From: Palaemon carinicauda
Taxonomy: Eukaryota > Arthropoda > Malacostraca > Decapoda > Palaemonidae
Length of the DNA: 64,000 nucleotides
Reading direction: 5' to 3'
Assembly: GCF_036898095.1 (NCBI RefSeq)
Contig: NC_090759.1
Span: 18,529,640-18,593,639 of the forward strand
The notes beneath the pieces were generated by a model that ran no database searches, was not told the origin of the DNA, and saw nothing but the letters and a program-made list of their open reading frames with translations. The position numbers and the translations under genes are program-made. Positions 33,092 to 46,739 of this stretch are shown here, piece after piece; within the stretch, counting starts at the first letter, position 1, and each line of letters opens with the position of its first letter.

Positions 33092-33890
33092 AAGGGTAGG
33101 GTGGCTTTCACCATATTCCATTGGAAACTTAATCACTGAATATCCTCCTTGCAATTAGTCTTGACTTTGTAAAGTTGATAAAAATTCCAAGGTCCCGAGT
33201 TAAAAGTAAAACTTGTGTATTTGACACATAATTCTTTTGTCTCCGCCTAAAACGGCCAATTGTCTAAACTATGATCTGAACTACCTGCAACTGCAGGAGT
33301 TTGATCACTACTTTACCATCTTGTAAAAATTCTCGTAGCGATGTTGGCTCGGGTATTGCTTTGAACCTGTACACCATACTCCTGAACAGAAACCCTAGGT
33401 AATGTGGGAAGTAGTGGGCTATAGGGATATACTAATACAGTAGGCGTCTTTTAGATCCATAGTACAGGTCCAAGCCCCTCGGTGTAGTAATTGGCGGACA
33501 TGTCCAATGGTTATTTTGAATGAATAGTACCAGATCCATTTAATAAGGTGCACCAGATCTGGTTCTTGAAAAGAGACAGGTTGAGATCATCTCTCCAAGG
33601 AGTCTGACTTCGGTACACTAAATAGTCTCATGAAAGTTAGAAACTTGCACCTTTCTATGACTCCTTTCTTAACATCCTTACAAATGAGTCTAGTTTCAGG
33701 GTCCTGGCCTGATGAAACTAAAGAAGTGGAGGGTGACTATTCTCAACCAACCGAGATAACTTTGCCCTCGTAAAGAAAAGGTCCAACATTCTCTACAGTA
33801 ATAGAGAGAAGCGCAATACAAAGATCCTCGGCCTCTATTTGCTTTCTAGCTCCCCTGTTTTCCTTGAAAGATCTCCATTGACCTCTTCTT
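33092..33890. other. Unannotated
   Basis: No secure gene or repeat; possibly more retroelement decay. Confidence 0.35.
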
Positions 33891-33894
33891 GCTC

Positions 33895-34505
33895 GAAATT
33901 ATCATCATCATTATTATTAATTGCTAAGCTACAACCGTAGTTGGAAAAGCAGGCTGCTCAAAAAGGAAAAATAGCCCAGTGAAGAAAGAAACTAGGAAAA
34001 ATAAAATATTTTAGGAACAGTAACATTAAAATAAATATCTCCTGTATAGACTATAAAAATTTTAACAAAACAAGAAGAGAAATAAGATAGAATAGTGCAC
34101 CCGAGAGTACCCTCAAGCAAGAGAACTCTAACCCAAGACAGTGGAAGGCCATGGTACAGATGCTATAGCACTATCCAAGACTAATGAACATTGGTTTGAT
34201 TTTGGAGTGTCCTTTTCATAGAAGAGCCATAGCTAGAGTCTTCTACCACTTACATAGAGAAAAGTGGCCACTGAACAATTACAGTGCAGTATAACCCCCT
34301 GGGTAAAGAAGAATTGTTTGGTAATCTCGGTGTATGAGGACAGAGCAGCAGAATAGGCCAAACTATATTCAGTGTGTGTGTGTGTGTAGGCAAAGGGGAA
34401 ATGAACCATAACCAGAGAGAAGAATACAATGTAATACTGTCTGGCCAGTCAAAGGACCCCTTAACTCTCTAGCGGTAGTATCTCAACGGGTGGCTGGTGC
34501 CCTGG
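33895..34505 (-). repeat. Dispersed (AAT)n-tailed repeat, inverted copy
   Basis: The inverse of the repeat at 11020-11691. It begins with an ATT/ATC-rich tail (33895-33922), then GCTACAACCGTAGTTGGAAA, AAGAGAACTCTAACCCAAGA and AGGCCATGGTACAGATGCTA, and ends GGTGGCTGGTGCCCTGGCCA. It contains a (GT)n run near 34373-34388. Similarity extends over nearly the whole length. Confidence 0.8.
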
Positions 34506-34509
34506 CCAA

Positions 34510-37000
34510 CTTACTACATCAGTTTAGCAACCCCACAGACCAGGCCTCACCTAGGGAGAGGTAACATTGCTGTCCTCATTCCTCTAGAAGCATCTTTGTG
34601 GGACGACGCTTGATATAGGAAACATGCGCTGGCTTAGTGGGATGTTTTTAAACCTAGCGCTGGATATATTAGACATGGACTATGAAAGGAAGTTTTCTTC
34701 TTTTACAGGAAGGCCCAAAAAGCTTTTCTCCATATCCATAAGTGACGTGGCCATTGCCTCTGCTTTGGCTTTGTTCATGAGGCCTTGGGTAAAGAGGAAT
34801 TTTCATGTTGGATCATTGTACGAAAAACATTGACTACCTCCACCTCTCCCCGATCTAAAGCAACCTCCACATTGGCTTTCGTTTTGTCCACGAGGGCTTG
34901 GGGAAAAATCAAAATTACCACATAAAGTTCTGCAAGGCTTCATAGAAGGGCTTATTTGCTAGCTTGGCTACACCGAAGTGGCCATCTAAAATGCCTCTAT
35001 TGCCCCAAATTCCAAGGATGCCACGGCAGATACCAAGTTGAACAATGGCTGTCTGGCAATAAATTGCGCAGAACAAAGGTGATCTGGGTCCAAAGGTAAA
35101 TGGTCTCACAATTGATTGGTCCCAACCCGAGTGTTCTACTTCTTGGAAGGAAGACCACAAAAGCCTCTTAGTTCTGGGAATCCTTCACTCTTACGGTACA
35201 CTCCTAGAAAGGGACTAAACTCTTTGGACAAGATAAAATCACCTTTAAGCTGCAACTACATAATTCACTTTGGCGCTAATTTTACCATTTTTGCCATAAA
35301 GTTAGTTTTCTGGTCATGCACTGTCATTCTGACCCCAAAGCATCAAGAAAACCTCTGCATCTTATATTGTTTCTTCCAAGGTATCGACTTCAGGGTTAGG
35401 TGAGGTAATGTCCTGAGAAATGGAATTTGAATCTCCACCTTGAGTCTGGGGTTGCTGCCAAGTTTCAAAGTCAATGTACTGAATGGCAGATCCGTATATT
35501 TATGCCGAAAAACATTTGACTAAGGCCAGAATTGGCATCCGTAACATGATTTCCAAAGGTTACTTACTAATTTCTTCCTCCTCAACTTCCATGGCAGAAG
35601 CTCCTCAGCCACCTCCCCCACCACTGCCAAGCCTTCAATAACTGGAATGGAAAAAAAAAAACTTCCCTTGTAAGCTAGGACGCCGAAGGCCCAGTAACAG
35701 CCAAGTCGATAGAACTGGAAAAAATAGCCCACACATGAGTCTTCCTTGGAAGCTAGTACCCCGAAGAACCAGCCACAGTCAGATTCCTGGGTAGGAGCAT
35801 TAAGGACTCGGAAGACAGGCCAACAGTACCTGGCCAAGTCCCATCATGTATGGCCTAACCATACAGGGAGCAGATCGATGCCTCTACTATTTTAGCTATC
35901 AGCAAGGCATCCATAGGCCACTTAAGCATACCAAAATCCAGGCAAACCAGTCTCCTCTACTTAGTGGAACCCTAACCTGGATCCAATCTAGGTAGTGAAG
36001 TAGTCGTCGAGATGTTCCCAGAGGAGACTATCTCAAGCGACCCAAAGGATCCTCTGAGGATCCCATTAGTAAAGCCTCCTCCTCTGTAAAGTAGGTCATC
36101 CTCAGATCCAAAGTCAATAACATTGATATTGGCCCATTTCCAAAACCCCTGAATGCTGAAATTGGATAATAAGAATAATGAGATCTCTTGAGATCCTTGC
36201 TGGGCAGTAATTGTCATCTCCCGAGATCTTAAAAAATCCTTTCACCCACATAGAAATAAGAAAAACAGCCTTGGCTATTAGGTATTCTTCCTCAGGCTGA
36301 GAATTCCAAAGGGAATTTATCCTCTCCAAATGAAAAATATTTCAGGACCCCAAGCCTTGTCCCAATCAGAGCATTTACAATGCACATGACAACTTCCGTG
36401 ATCCCATTCAGGTTAGCGGAGAAATCGTATTTAACATGGATGTATCTTGGTAAATGACAGTCATTTGTAATGCAAGTATTTTAAATGAAAAATCCTCATT
36501 ATAAACACACTCGGAAGGGGTTGGGAGACTACTAAGAGATAGGGCTCACAACGCAAGTACCCACTTATCCAAGATATTCATTTCAATAAGATAAGCAACA
36601 GTCCATTCTATGACTATATAACCCTATGGTTTACCAAGCCAAAATTTATGAACAACTACACTGAAGTGAGCCTACTCAGCCTTAAAATAGGAAATGTTCA
36701 CATAATACAGTATATGATCATAAGTCTGTCCTCTCCCTCCAATAGCCATATCAGATGAATGTGGAAGGGCAAGTACCTGTAAGAACAACTGACTGACCGG
36801 TCTGCTCCTTCATCTCATTGTCATGGCAGACGACCTTCAGCTACTGAGATGCTGTGGCAAGTTAAAATGAGCCTGAACTTGTGAGGGTTCTATAAATACC
36901 TAGTCCGTGCATTGCACGTTGATACAATGCCCTAGAGCAGAGGAGACAATATTTCCTTGGTATTCATGTCGTATTGGGTTCCCTGTTCTAGCCTTTCATA
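34510..37000 (-). pseudogene. Gag-like retroelement remnants
   Basis: Minus-strand segments include KFLFTQGLMNKAKAEAMATS with LMDMEKSFLGLPVKEENFLS (34810-34670); LGICRGILGIWGNRGILDGH (35030-34970); and ARISRDLIILIIQFQHSGVL (36200-36130). These alanine/leucine-rich helical and acidic stretches resemble capsid-type gag of decapod retroelements, but no zinc knuckle, protease or RT is present and frames are broken throughout. Extent and number of elements are uncertain. Confidence 0.35.
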
Positions 37001-38640
37001 GGAAAGTCCTTGGAAACCACAAAGCCACAAAAGTAAGTTTTTCCTTTAGTAAAACTCAATCAAATTTTAAAATTTAAACTCATTAATATGAAGTCCCTAC
37101 CAATCCCATACTTCCTACTGTTACATCTATTCCATTAAAAATAATAAAAATTATAGGTTACTACTACATATACCAATGGTTTGAAAGCTTATATATGCAT
37201 ACTATCAGTTTTTGCTACAGTAGTAGCAGTTGATGGTTTTTATGAGTTTAGATATAAAACCTAAGTTATAACAAAATTTAAAATAACGAAATGGTTAGAT
37301 AAATTAGATTTAAAAATATTTAGAATAACTTGAATTGGAAATTTTTGCACTGATCACCTGCAAAACCTAATGTGACAGATTACATAAGCAATGATGTTAC
37401 ATTATACAGTAGGTTATACAGTAGTATACATTCATCTCTGTTTACCAAGTGTAGCTAAAAAAACTATGCCATTGTAAGTAATTTTCATAATGCTCATTGC
37501 AATAAACTGTCTCTGTATACTTAACATTTGAGTATACACTGCAGCTGTAATCTTTTAAAAAAAAAAAGTTTGGAAATGTTATTTTACTTCATTTTATGAA
37601 ACTTGTTTATTTTTCCACAGGATTTTAAGTCTGCACATATGCCTGGTTTGTTTTGACCCCTTTTATCAGCAGTAAAATCTATGCTTATGATTTGGCAGAT
37701 TACTGTACTGTATATATTAGCTTCAAGTTAGTAGTTTATAATAATTGGGTGAATTTCAACTAATTATTTAGAAAGTCTTTTCATTTCTAAAAATACTGTA
37801 CAGTTCAAGGATATACAATAAATATTTTATCACTAATATGAAGTGGCTTGCAGTAATTACCATTTGGCCGATAAAATGGTTTTTGAATACTTCTCTTCTT
37901 AGCAGTCAACATTTATACAATTAGGACAAACACATTACTGTAGTAAAAAATTCCATTAGGTAATGATAGGCTTAAACAGCATTGCTTCTGATGAATCCAG
38001 AGCCAGAAAAAATCTTGCTGCATGTTACAACAAATCTATGGCAGTTTAAACATTCACACCATTTAACATCCTATCATTATTTTTAATTTTCATAATTAAA
38101 AAGAAACTTCTAGACTATAATATACTGTAAAACAACTAATTCAGTCATTTGATATTCAATATACTTATTAAAAGTTTTGTATAATACTTTATACTTATTC
38201 AAAACATTATGTAATTATAGAATTTAATTTCTTTATACAAAAAATTTTTATGCCCTGCAATATAATACTGACATACTTCTGCAACAAATTGTTATATTAA
38301 ACAATGCCTGAGAACTCCATTAACTTGTCAACCTTTTGAACAGTAACATCTTTAAAGATGCCAATACTGAAAGAACAGGAAATGCTATATTGATCTAACT
38401 GATTTCACATACTATATACATTGAGAAATCCATCAGAATTCTGTGTTTACATCAAATACATAGTTACATAAGGCATAAACTTTACTACAGTAATTTATTT
38501 CTAGTCTTTCAAAAGAACAGTATAAGTCACAAAGTTGAAGTCTGGCGTAAAGTGAAAAAAAAAAAAAGACAAGACAAGGTAATGATGTCTTATAAAAACA
38601 GGATCACATGAAAGAGGCTTAAAGTTGAATTTGAAATATT
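37001..38640. other. AT-rich, no gene; possible 3' UTR of the exon at 38641
   Basis: No recognised repeat or long frame. On the minus strand this lies directly downstream of the stop codon at 38641, so part could be the 3' UTR. TTTATT (AATAAA on the minus strand) occurs near 38495, but no poly(A) site can be fixed from sequence alone. Confidence 0.4.
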
Positions 38641-38766
38641 TCACTGATTAGCTGGAATAATTGGAGGCATCTGTGCATGGACGGGTGTGGTGTCTTCTTC
38701 TGGGCTTGGAGAATCCACTGGGCGAGATACAACTTTCACATTCTGGCGGACAGGTTGATCGTTGTG
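38641..38766 (-). CDS. Terminal coding exon of an unidentified host gene
   Basis: On the minus strand an acceptor (TTATAAATTTCAG) is followed by an open frame of 41 codons and TGA. It reads HNDQPVRQNVKVVSRPVDSP, then SPEEDTTPVHAQMPPIIPAN and a final Gln. Codon use (GTC, CGC, CCC, GTG) and GC content are clearly higher than the AT-rich flanks, as expected for an exon. It is a proline-rich, acidic C-terminal tail without a domain, so the gene cannot be named. Upstream exons should lie to the right; none was found with certainty. This is the best host-coding candidate in the window. Confidence 0.65.
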   Translation of the reverse strand, partial: HNDQPVRQNVKVVSRPVDSPSPEEDTTPVHAQMPPIIPANQ

Positions 38767-38769
38767 CTG

Positions 38770-39470
38770 AAATTTATAGACCTTGTAAATGCTCAATAAC
38801 TTAAGTTTTAATTACAAAATTCTCCCTATACACATCCTATTTATGCATATTATAAGTTACCTGTAACTTTAAGACCTGGCCATACACATTTCACTTGTAT
38901 GATTTTTTTCCCATATTTTGAATAAAAATAACTTTCATGTCAAGTATTTTAGCATATGAATTATGATAACCTAGAAGTACGGGAGTTTCTATTCACTGAC
39001 CCTCTATGTAAATTACTTTTCCAATAAGCTCAATGGCCAAAGCTAATGCACATGTATTTGGCACTTTGCTTACAAAGAAATCGAGGAAAGAATTTTGGCT
39101 CCATCTGAAGAAGAAAATCAACTGCAAGGCTCAAGAATATGATGGGGTGCTGAAAAATTCCTAGCTTTATGGGTATCGGGAAAGGTTAGGGCTGTTACTT
39201 TTACAGGGGAAGTAGGACAACTACCTCTCTCACACACACCTTAACTTTGTTGTACGAGAGAGTGAGTGAAAAGGATTTTGGATGTCTCAAAGACTTTTAC
39301 TCTATCTGCAGAGACACCCTTCTCTTTGGTAAAGTGATTTAGTTTAAGATTTTAGTGTTCTTATGATCTTGTCTAACTTTTTGTTGAACTCATTTACCAT
39401 GTTACTGTTTACTACATTCTTTGGAAGTCTATTCCTAGTATTTGCTATTTTGTATGTAAGAAGTTGCCAC
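38770..39470. other. Unannotated; intron-like
   Basis: Contiguous with the exon at 38641 on its 5' side; nothing recognised. Probably intron. Confidence 0.4.
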
Positions 39471-39475
39471 ATTTT

Positions 39476-39479
<4 letters not shown>

Positions 39480-39573
<94 letters not shown>

Positions 39574-39913
39574 AAGAAAAGGGGGAGAGATGAGAAGAGA
39601 GAGAGAGGGGGGGAAGAAAAGGGGGAGAGATGAGAAGAGAAAGAGAGGGGGAGCAAGAGAGAGGAAGAAAAAAAAGAGAGAGGGGGAGAGATGAGAAGAG
39701 AAAGAGAGGGGAAGAAAAAAAAGAAGAGAGAGAGAGGGGGGGAGATGAGAAGAGAGAGAGAGAGAGAGGGGGACCAAGAGAGAGGAAGAAAAAAAGGAGA
39801 GAGAGAGAGAGGGGGAGGGAGCAAGAGAGGAAGAAAAACGAGAGAGAGAGAGAGAGAGAGAGAGGGGGGAAGAAAAATGGGGGGGAGAGCAAAGGAGGGA
39901 GAGGGGGGAAAGA

Positions 39914-39977
<64 letters not shown>

Positions 39978-40228
39978 AGAAATGGGAAGGCAGAGCTAGG
40001 AGGGAAGAAAAGGGGAGAGAGAGAAGCAGAAAAGAAATAGAGAGAGAGAGAGGGGAAGATAAAAAAGAGAGAGGGGGGAAGAGGGAGAGAGGGGGAGCAA
40101 GGGAGGGGAAGAAAAAAGGACAGAGAGAGAGAGGGGAAGATAAAAAAGAGAGGGGAAGATAAAAACGAGAGGGAGGAAAAGCAAAGGAGGGAGATCAAAG
40201 GGGAAAAGAGAGAGAGAGAGAGAGAGAG
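39480..40228. repeat. ~750-bp (GA)n-rich purine tract
   Basis: A pure (GA)n run of about 80 bp is followed by degenerate GA/GGGG/GAAGAAAA units ending in (GA)n again at 40208-40228. The plus strand is almost entirely purine. Apparent long frames (Ser/Leu-rich on the minus strand, Glu/Arg-rich on the plus strand) are artefacts. The right edge joins the 3' end of a LINE copy. Confidence 0.95.
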
Positions 40229-40629
40229 AAAGTGCCTTATTGCCTTAATCTATGTTTGAGTTCCCTCAGGTCCCTTATTGTGAGAGGCACCTCGTATATC
40301 CACCAGAGTTGCTTATGCCTTCCGGTGTATTTTGCATCTTCCAGTCTTGGATGGTCTGGGATGCATCTTAGGTGTTTATCAAGCTTATACTTAAACACAT
40401 CTACGCTCACTCCTGATAGGTTTCTGAGATGAGCTGGCAGCACATTAAATAGTCGCTGCATTATCGATGCTGGTGCATAGTGGATTAATATCCTGTGTGC
40501 CTTCCTTAGGTTTCCTGGTATAGTTTAGGGCACTATTAATCTACCTCAGCTTGCTCTTTCTAATATTTTTTGCTCCATGATGTTTTCAGTAATTCCTTCG
40601 ATTTGTTTCCATGTAGCGTTCTCTTCTCC
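40229..40629 (-). mobile_element. CR1-like LINE, short 5'-truncated copy (3' end only)
   Basis: It encodes the ORF2 C-terminus MQRLFNVLPAHLRNLSGVSV and IPDHPRLEDAKYTGR, closely similar to the end of the neighbouring long copy. The 3' end AATAAGGCACTTT runs into (TC)n, read on the minus strand. The 5' truncation point (CTTCTCCTT, 40629) touches AGAGAGAG at 40630-40637. It has a small deletion and frameshifts relative to the long copy. Confidence 0.85.
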
Positions 40630-40637
40630 TTAGAGAG

Positions 40638-43708
<3,071 letters not shown>

Positions 43709-43717
43709 TAATAAAAA

Positions 43718-43900
43718 ATGCACATCCTAAAATTCCAGGCCAGACTATTCAGTGTGACGAAGAAAGACTATCCCGAGGGAAGAATAATTCTCAACCTTTT
43801 ATGTCTCGAAAAACACTTCAGATGGGATGCATTCAAGAAAACTACTATCTTGTTTGGACCATGCTACAAATCCAACAGGCACTTATTGACACAGAACTAT
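43718..43900 (+). pseudogene. DIRS-like reverse transcriptase scrap
   Basis: The plus-strand frame reads FQARLFSVTKKDYPEGRIIL, NLLCLEKHFRWDAFKKTTI. This matches the first RT block of DIRS-type elements (SR.F.V.KKD..E.R.ILDLS.LN...). The next block is frame-shifted and lost. Only about 60 residues remain. Confidence 0.5.
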
Positions 43901-43907
43901 AACAGTC

Positions 43908-46668
43908 AGCCCTTTATATTTGTGGTTTCTATCTTATGGATTCAATCATTCGTGATACAGAGAACGGTATAACCTATTGAATAAGAAATCCTGTATTTAT
44001 GGTTTCATGATAAATACTCTTGCAGCCCGATGATTTCAAACCAACAGAGCGCCTCTGTACCCAAAATGCCTTGACCAACTTCCTTCTTTGCCCAGCACAA
44101 CACCCCATATCTCACTGACTCTGCTTTGATCCCACAAGGTCTCTCCTCTTGTGTGCATTTCCTGCTAAAGTCCTTTTTGTGCTTACCAGTATCACTCTGC
44201 CTTACTTCAACATTATGGTCTCTAACAGAGCTGCCTCAATGTCTGAACATTCTGTAAATAGTAGGGGAAGGTCATGACTCTTGAGGAGAAGGTTAAAATC
44301 CTTGCAAGGAAGGAATGAAATATGCAGCTATAGGAAGACTTTTCGGCGGGAACGAGATTACCTCTAGGTACATTGAGAAGAATGTGATATTTGTGCTGCC
44401 AAGGCTGCTATTGCCCCACCCAGTGCAAAAGTTGTACCCAAGGCGAGGAAAAACAAACCTTTCTGTGTTAATAAATTGCCATCAAAGGGAATGCCATCCA
44501 AAACAGAGCAAAGTCTGCTCAGCTATATCTTGGAAAATGATCCTCAGCCGTAGCTTAGATGCCACATACCCACAGACACCATTCCAAGCCAACAAAGGCT
44601 TTTTTGATAAGTATAAACGCTGTTTGAGACTGAAAAACATGAAATTACTGGGAAATTGGGTCCTGCTGACCATGAGGCAGCAGCAAGTTTCCAGGATGAT
44701 CTTCAAAATCTCGTCATGGAGAAATGGTACAAGCCAGAAAAAATCTGGAATATGGATGAAACAGCTAAGTTTATGGACATTTATATTTAAAAGTCTACAT
44801 GTACACTGTACTTACTGTACAGTTGACATGATTAACGCAGACACATTTCAATTGTACGTTATTATAGTTTTCTAATTTTAATTAGTTTTTAGTACCTACA
44901 GTAACAGTAATATTTGATTTATTATTTAAATTTTTGCATTTTTAGGTGCAAGTACTCTAACATAAATGTTAATTAACGCATGTAATTTTACTTAAGTATA
45001 AATTTTTTCCCGTTTCTTTAATTTACGCGTAAAATTTAGCCAACAATTATTTTTATCAATTGTTTACAAAATATAGTAATTTTTGGTGTTGTTAAAAATT
45101 TATGATGTCTTATTTTACAGTACTGTATATGAAATATTACTTATAAAACCCCATTCTAATAAATGTACAGTATCTTTTTCTGTCTTCAAGTGTAACACCG
45201 CTGGCCACCTTATGAAACCCAAATTCATTTATTAGTAAGCAAGGCCCCATGTACTTCAGCATTGCAACGTGAATTTTCTGCCTGTGTACTGGATGCATAA
45301 CAAGACGGCATGGACGACAAAAGGGCTCTTCTTGAGCTTGTTTTAGTACAGTACTGCTTCTTGCTGGAGGTTTAGGACTACCTTGAGAGTATACTCATGG
45401 AGTTCAAAATTCTCCTCACCCTTGTCAATACTTCCGGACATCCATCCTCCATCAAGATAATGATGCCTAACGTTCTATCCTCCGAACTTTTCAAGTGGTA
45501 TTCTATCCTCCGAACAACCTGCCGTCATCCAGCCTATGGACCAGGTGGTAATCAAGAATTTCACTCAAAGTCCCACTACAGCCGATGAGTGATGGTGCAA
45601 CTCTGAGAAGCCTTCGATAATGACCCTGACCTAAATGCTATCCAGTTTTGGAAGGGATTTGTGATACTCTGTCCGTCTATTGTCCAGGATTCCTTCAACA
45701 ACGTCAAACCTCAGAATGTGAATGCTTGCTGGAAATGTGTGTGGGCAAGGTGCTTGAAGGACTTTGGTGGCTTCGGCTTCTAAGAGACTGTTAAGAGGAT
45801 AGTGACTTCGGCAAGGCTGTCGAAGTCGAAATTGCAAAAGAAGTGACCTTGGGTTAGTGGCAGCATGCACACATCATGTTTGTATCCATGAAATGTTTCC
45901 AAACATTTCTACCACTTCTCCTAAAGTGTGTTCCACTACGGCAGAGAAGCATGATCTCGCGACTAGCATACATGTAGACCTTCCTTGCCAGCAAGAGCTC
46001 TTTTGGTAGCCTCACAAGGGTCGCGCCAAGGTTCCAAGAGCTCGTTAAGGCCGTTAATCAGGTTACCATCAGTCTTGTTACACCTGAGGCACCTTGGGAG
46101 TTTCAATCCTACGTGAGATTCATGGCATAGGAGCACGATGACTACCGTTTGTACTACATATTGTGCTCTAGCAGTACCTGCTATCCCTTCATCGTCTTGT
46201 CAATCGTCCAGGTATCAACAATACCAACACCAAGGCTTGCCATGCTAAGCCTAATCACTTATGGAAAGCGTTGGTTATTATCCAAATTAAAAAAGTTGAA
46301 GAAAACGGGTTGTTTACACAATAGAAAATGTATATCTCTATAATAAGAATAATTATAATAGTACAGTGCATATGATACTGTATATTTTGTATATGTAAAG
46401 TATTTTACTATATGTATTGTATGTTCTAATGACTATTCAATTTATACAGGTATTAACAGTTAGATATTGAATGGTGCAAAAGTATTTGGCTGTACAGTAT
46501 TTCATTGTGGTTATACTATAACTTTATTATAAAATTTCATGTGGTGTGTTTGTAGAGTTGTGGAACGAATCATGCTATTTACATGTAAAATGTGACTCGT
46601 AACACGAAATTTTCATGAAATGAAAGACACTCCAGAACAAATTAATTCCTTGTTGTGAGGCATTACTG
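43908..46668 (+). mobile_element. Second Tigger/pogo-type transposon relic
   Basis: The left end CAGTCAGCCCTTTATATTTG is of the pogo/Tigger type. Transposase pieces follow in order. The right boundary is uncertain: CAGTAATGCCTCACAACAAG, read on the minus strand at 46668, is a terminus-like sequence but does not match the left end, so two elements may be merged here. Stops, frameshifts and a long AT-rich insertion (about 44800-45350) interrupt it. Confidence 0.6.
44220..46000 (+). pseudogene. Tigger/jerky-type transposase, fragmented
   Basis: Across frames: KAAIAPPSAKVVPKARKNK (44400-44460); KLPSKGMPSKTEQSLLSYIL (44480-44540); FDKYKRCLRL (near 44605); an equivalent of KPEKIWNMDETAKF near 44735-44770; and, after an insertion, LTLVNTSGHPSSIK (45415-45455, the family's DNAPGHP block with the catalytic Asp replaced). 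An NDPDLNAIQFWKGF segment lies near 45620. The order matches CENP-B-like binding domain, then DDE catalytic domain, then the C-terminal helical part. It is inactive. Confidence 0.65.
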
Positions 46669-46739
46669 CACTGGTTTGGTTTAGCTGGCTATCTACCGAC
46701 AATAAGGATTCGTAGGACCCAGACAAACGGAAAGCGTTT

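Noticed and set aside
37621..37675. Acceptor TTTTTCCACAG followed by short open frames
   Set aside because: Both open frames end within 20 codons and show no protein character.
39344..40198. Long minus-strand frame (284 codons, Ser/Leu/Phe/Pro) and plus-strand Glu/Arg frames in the GA tract
   Set aside because: Produced by translating a purine-only microsatellite in which stops are rare; no protein signal.
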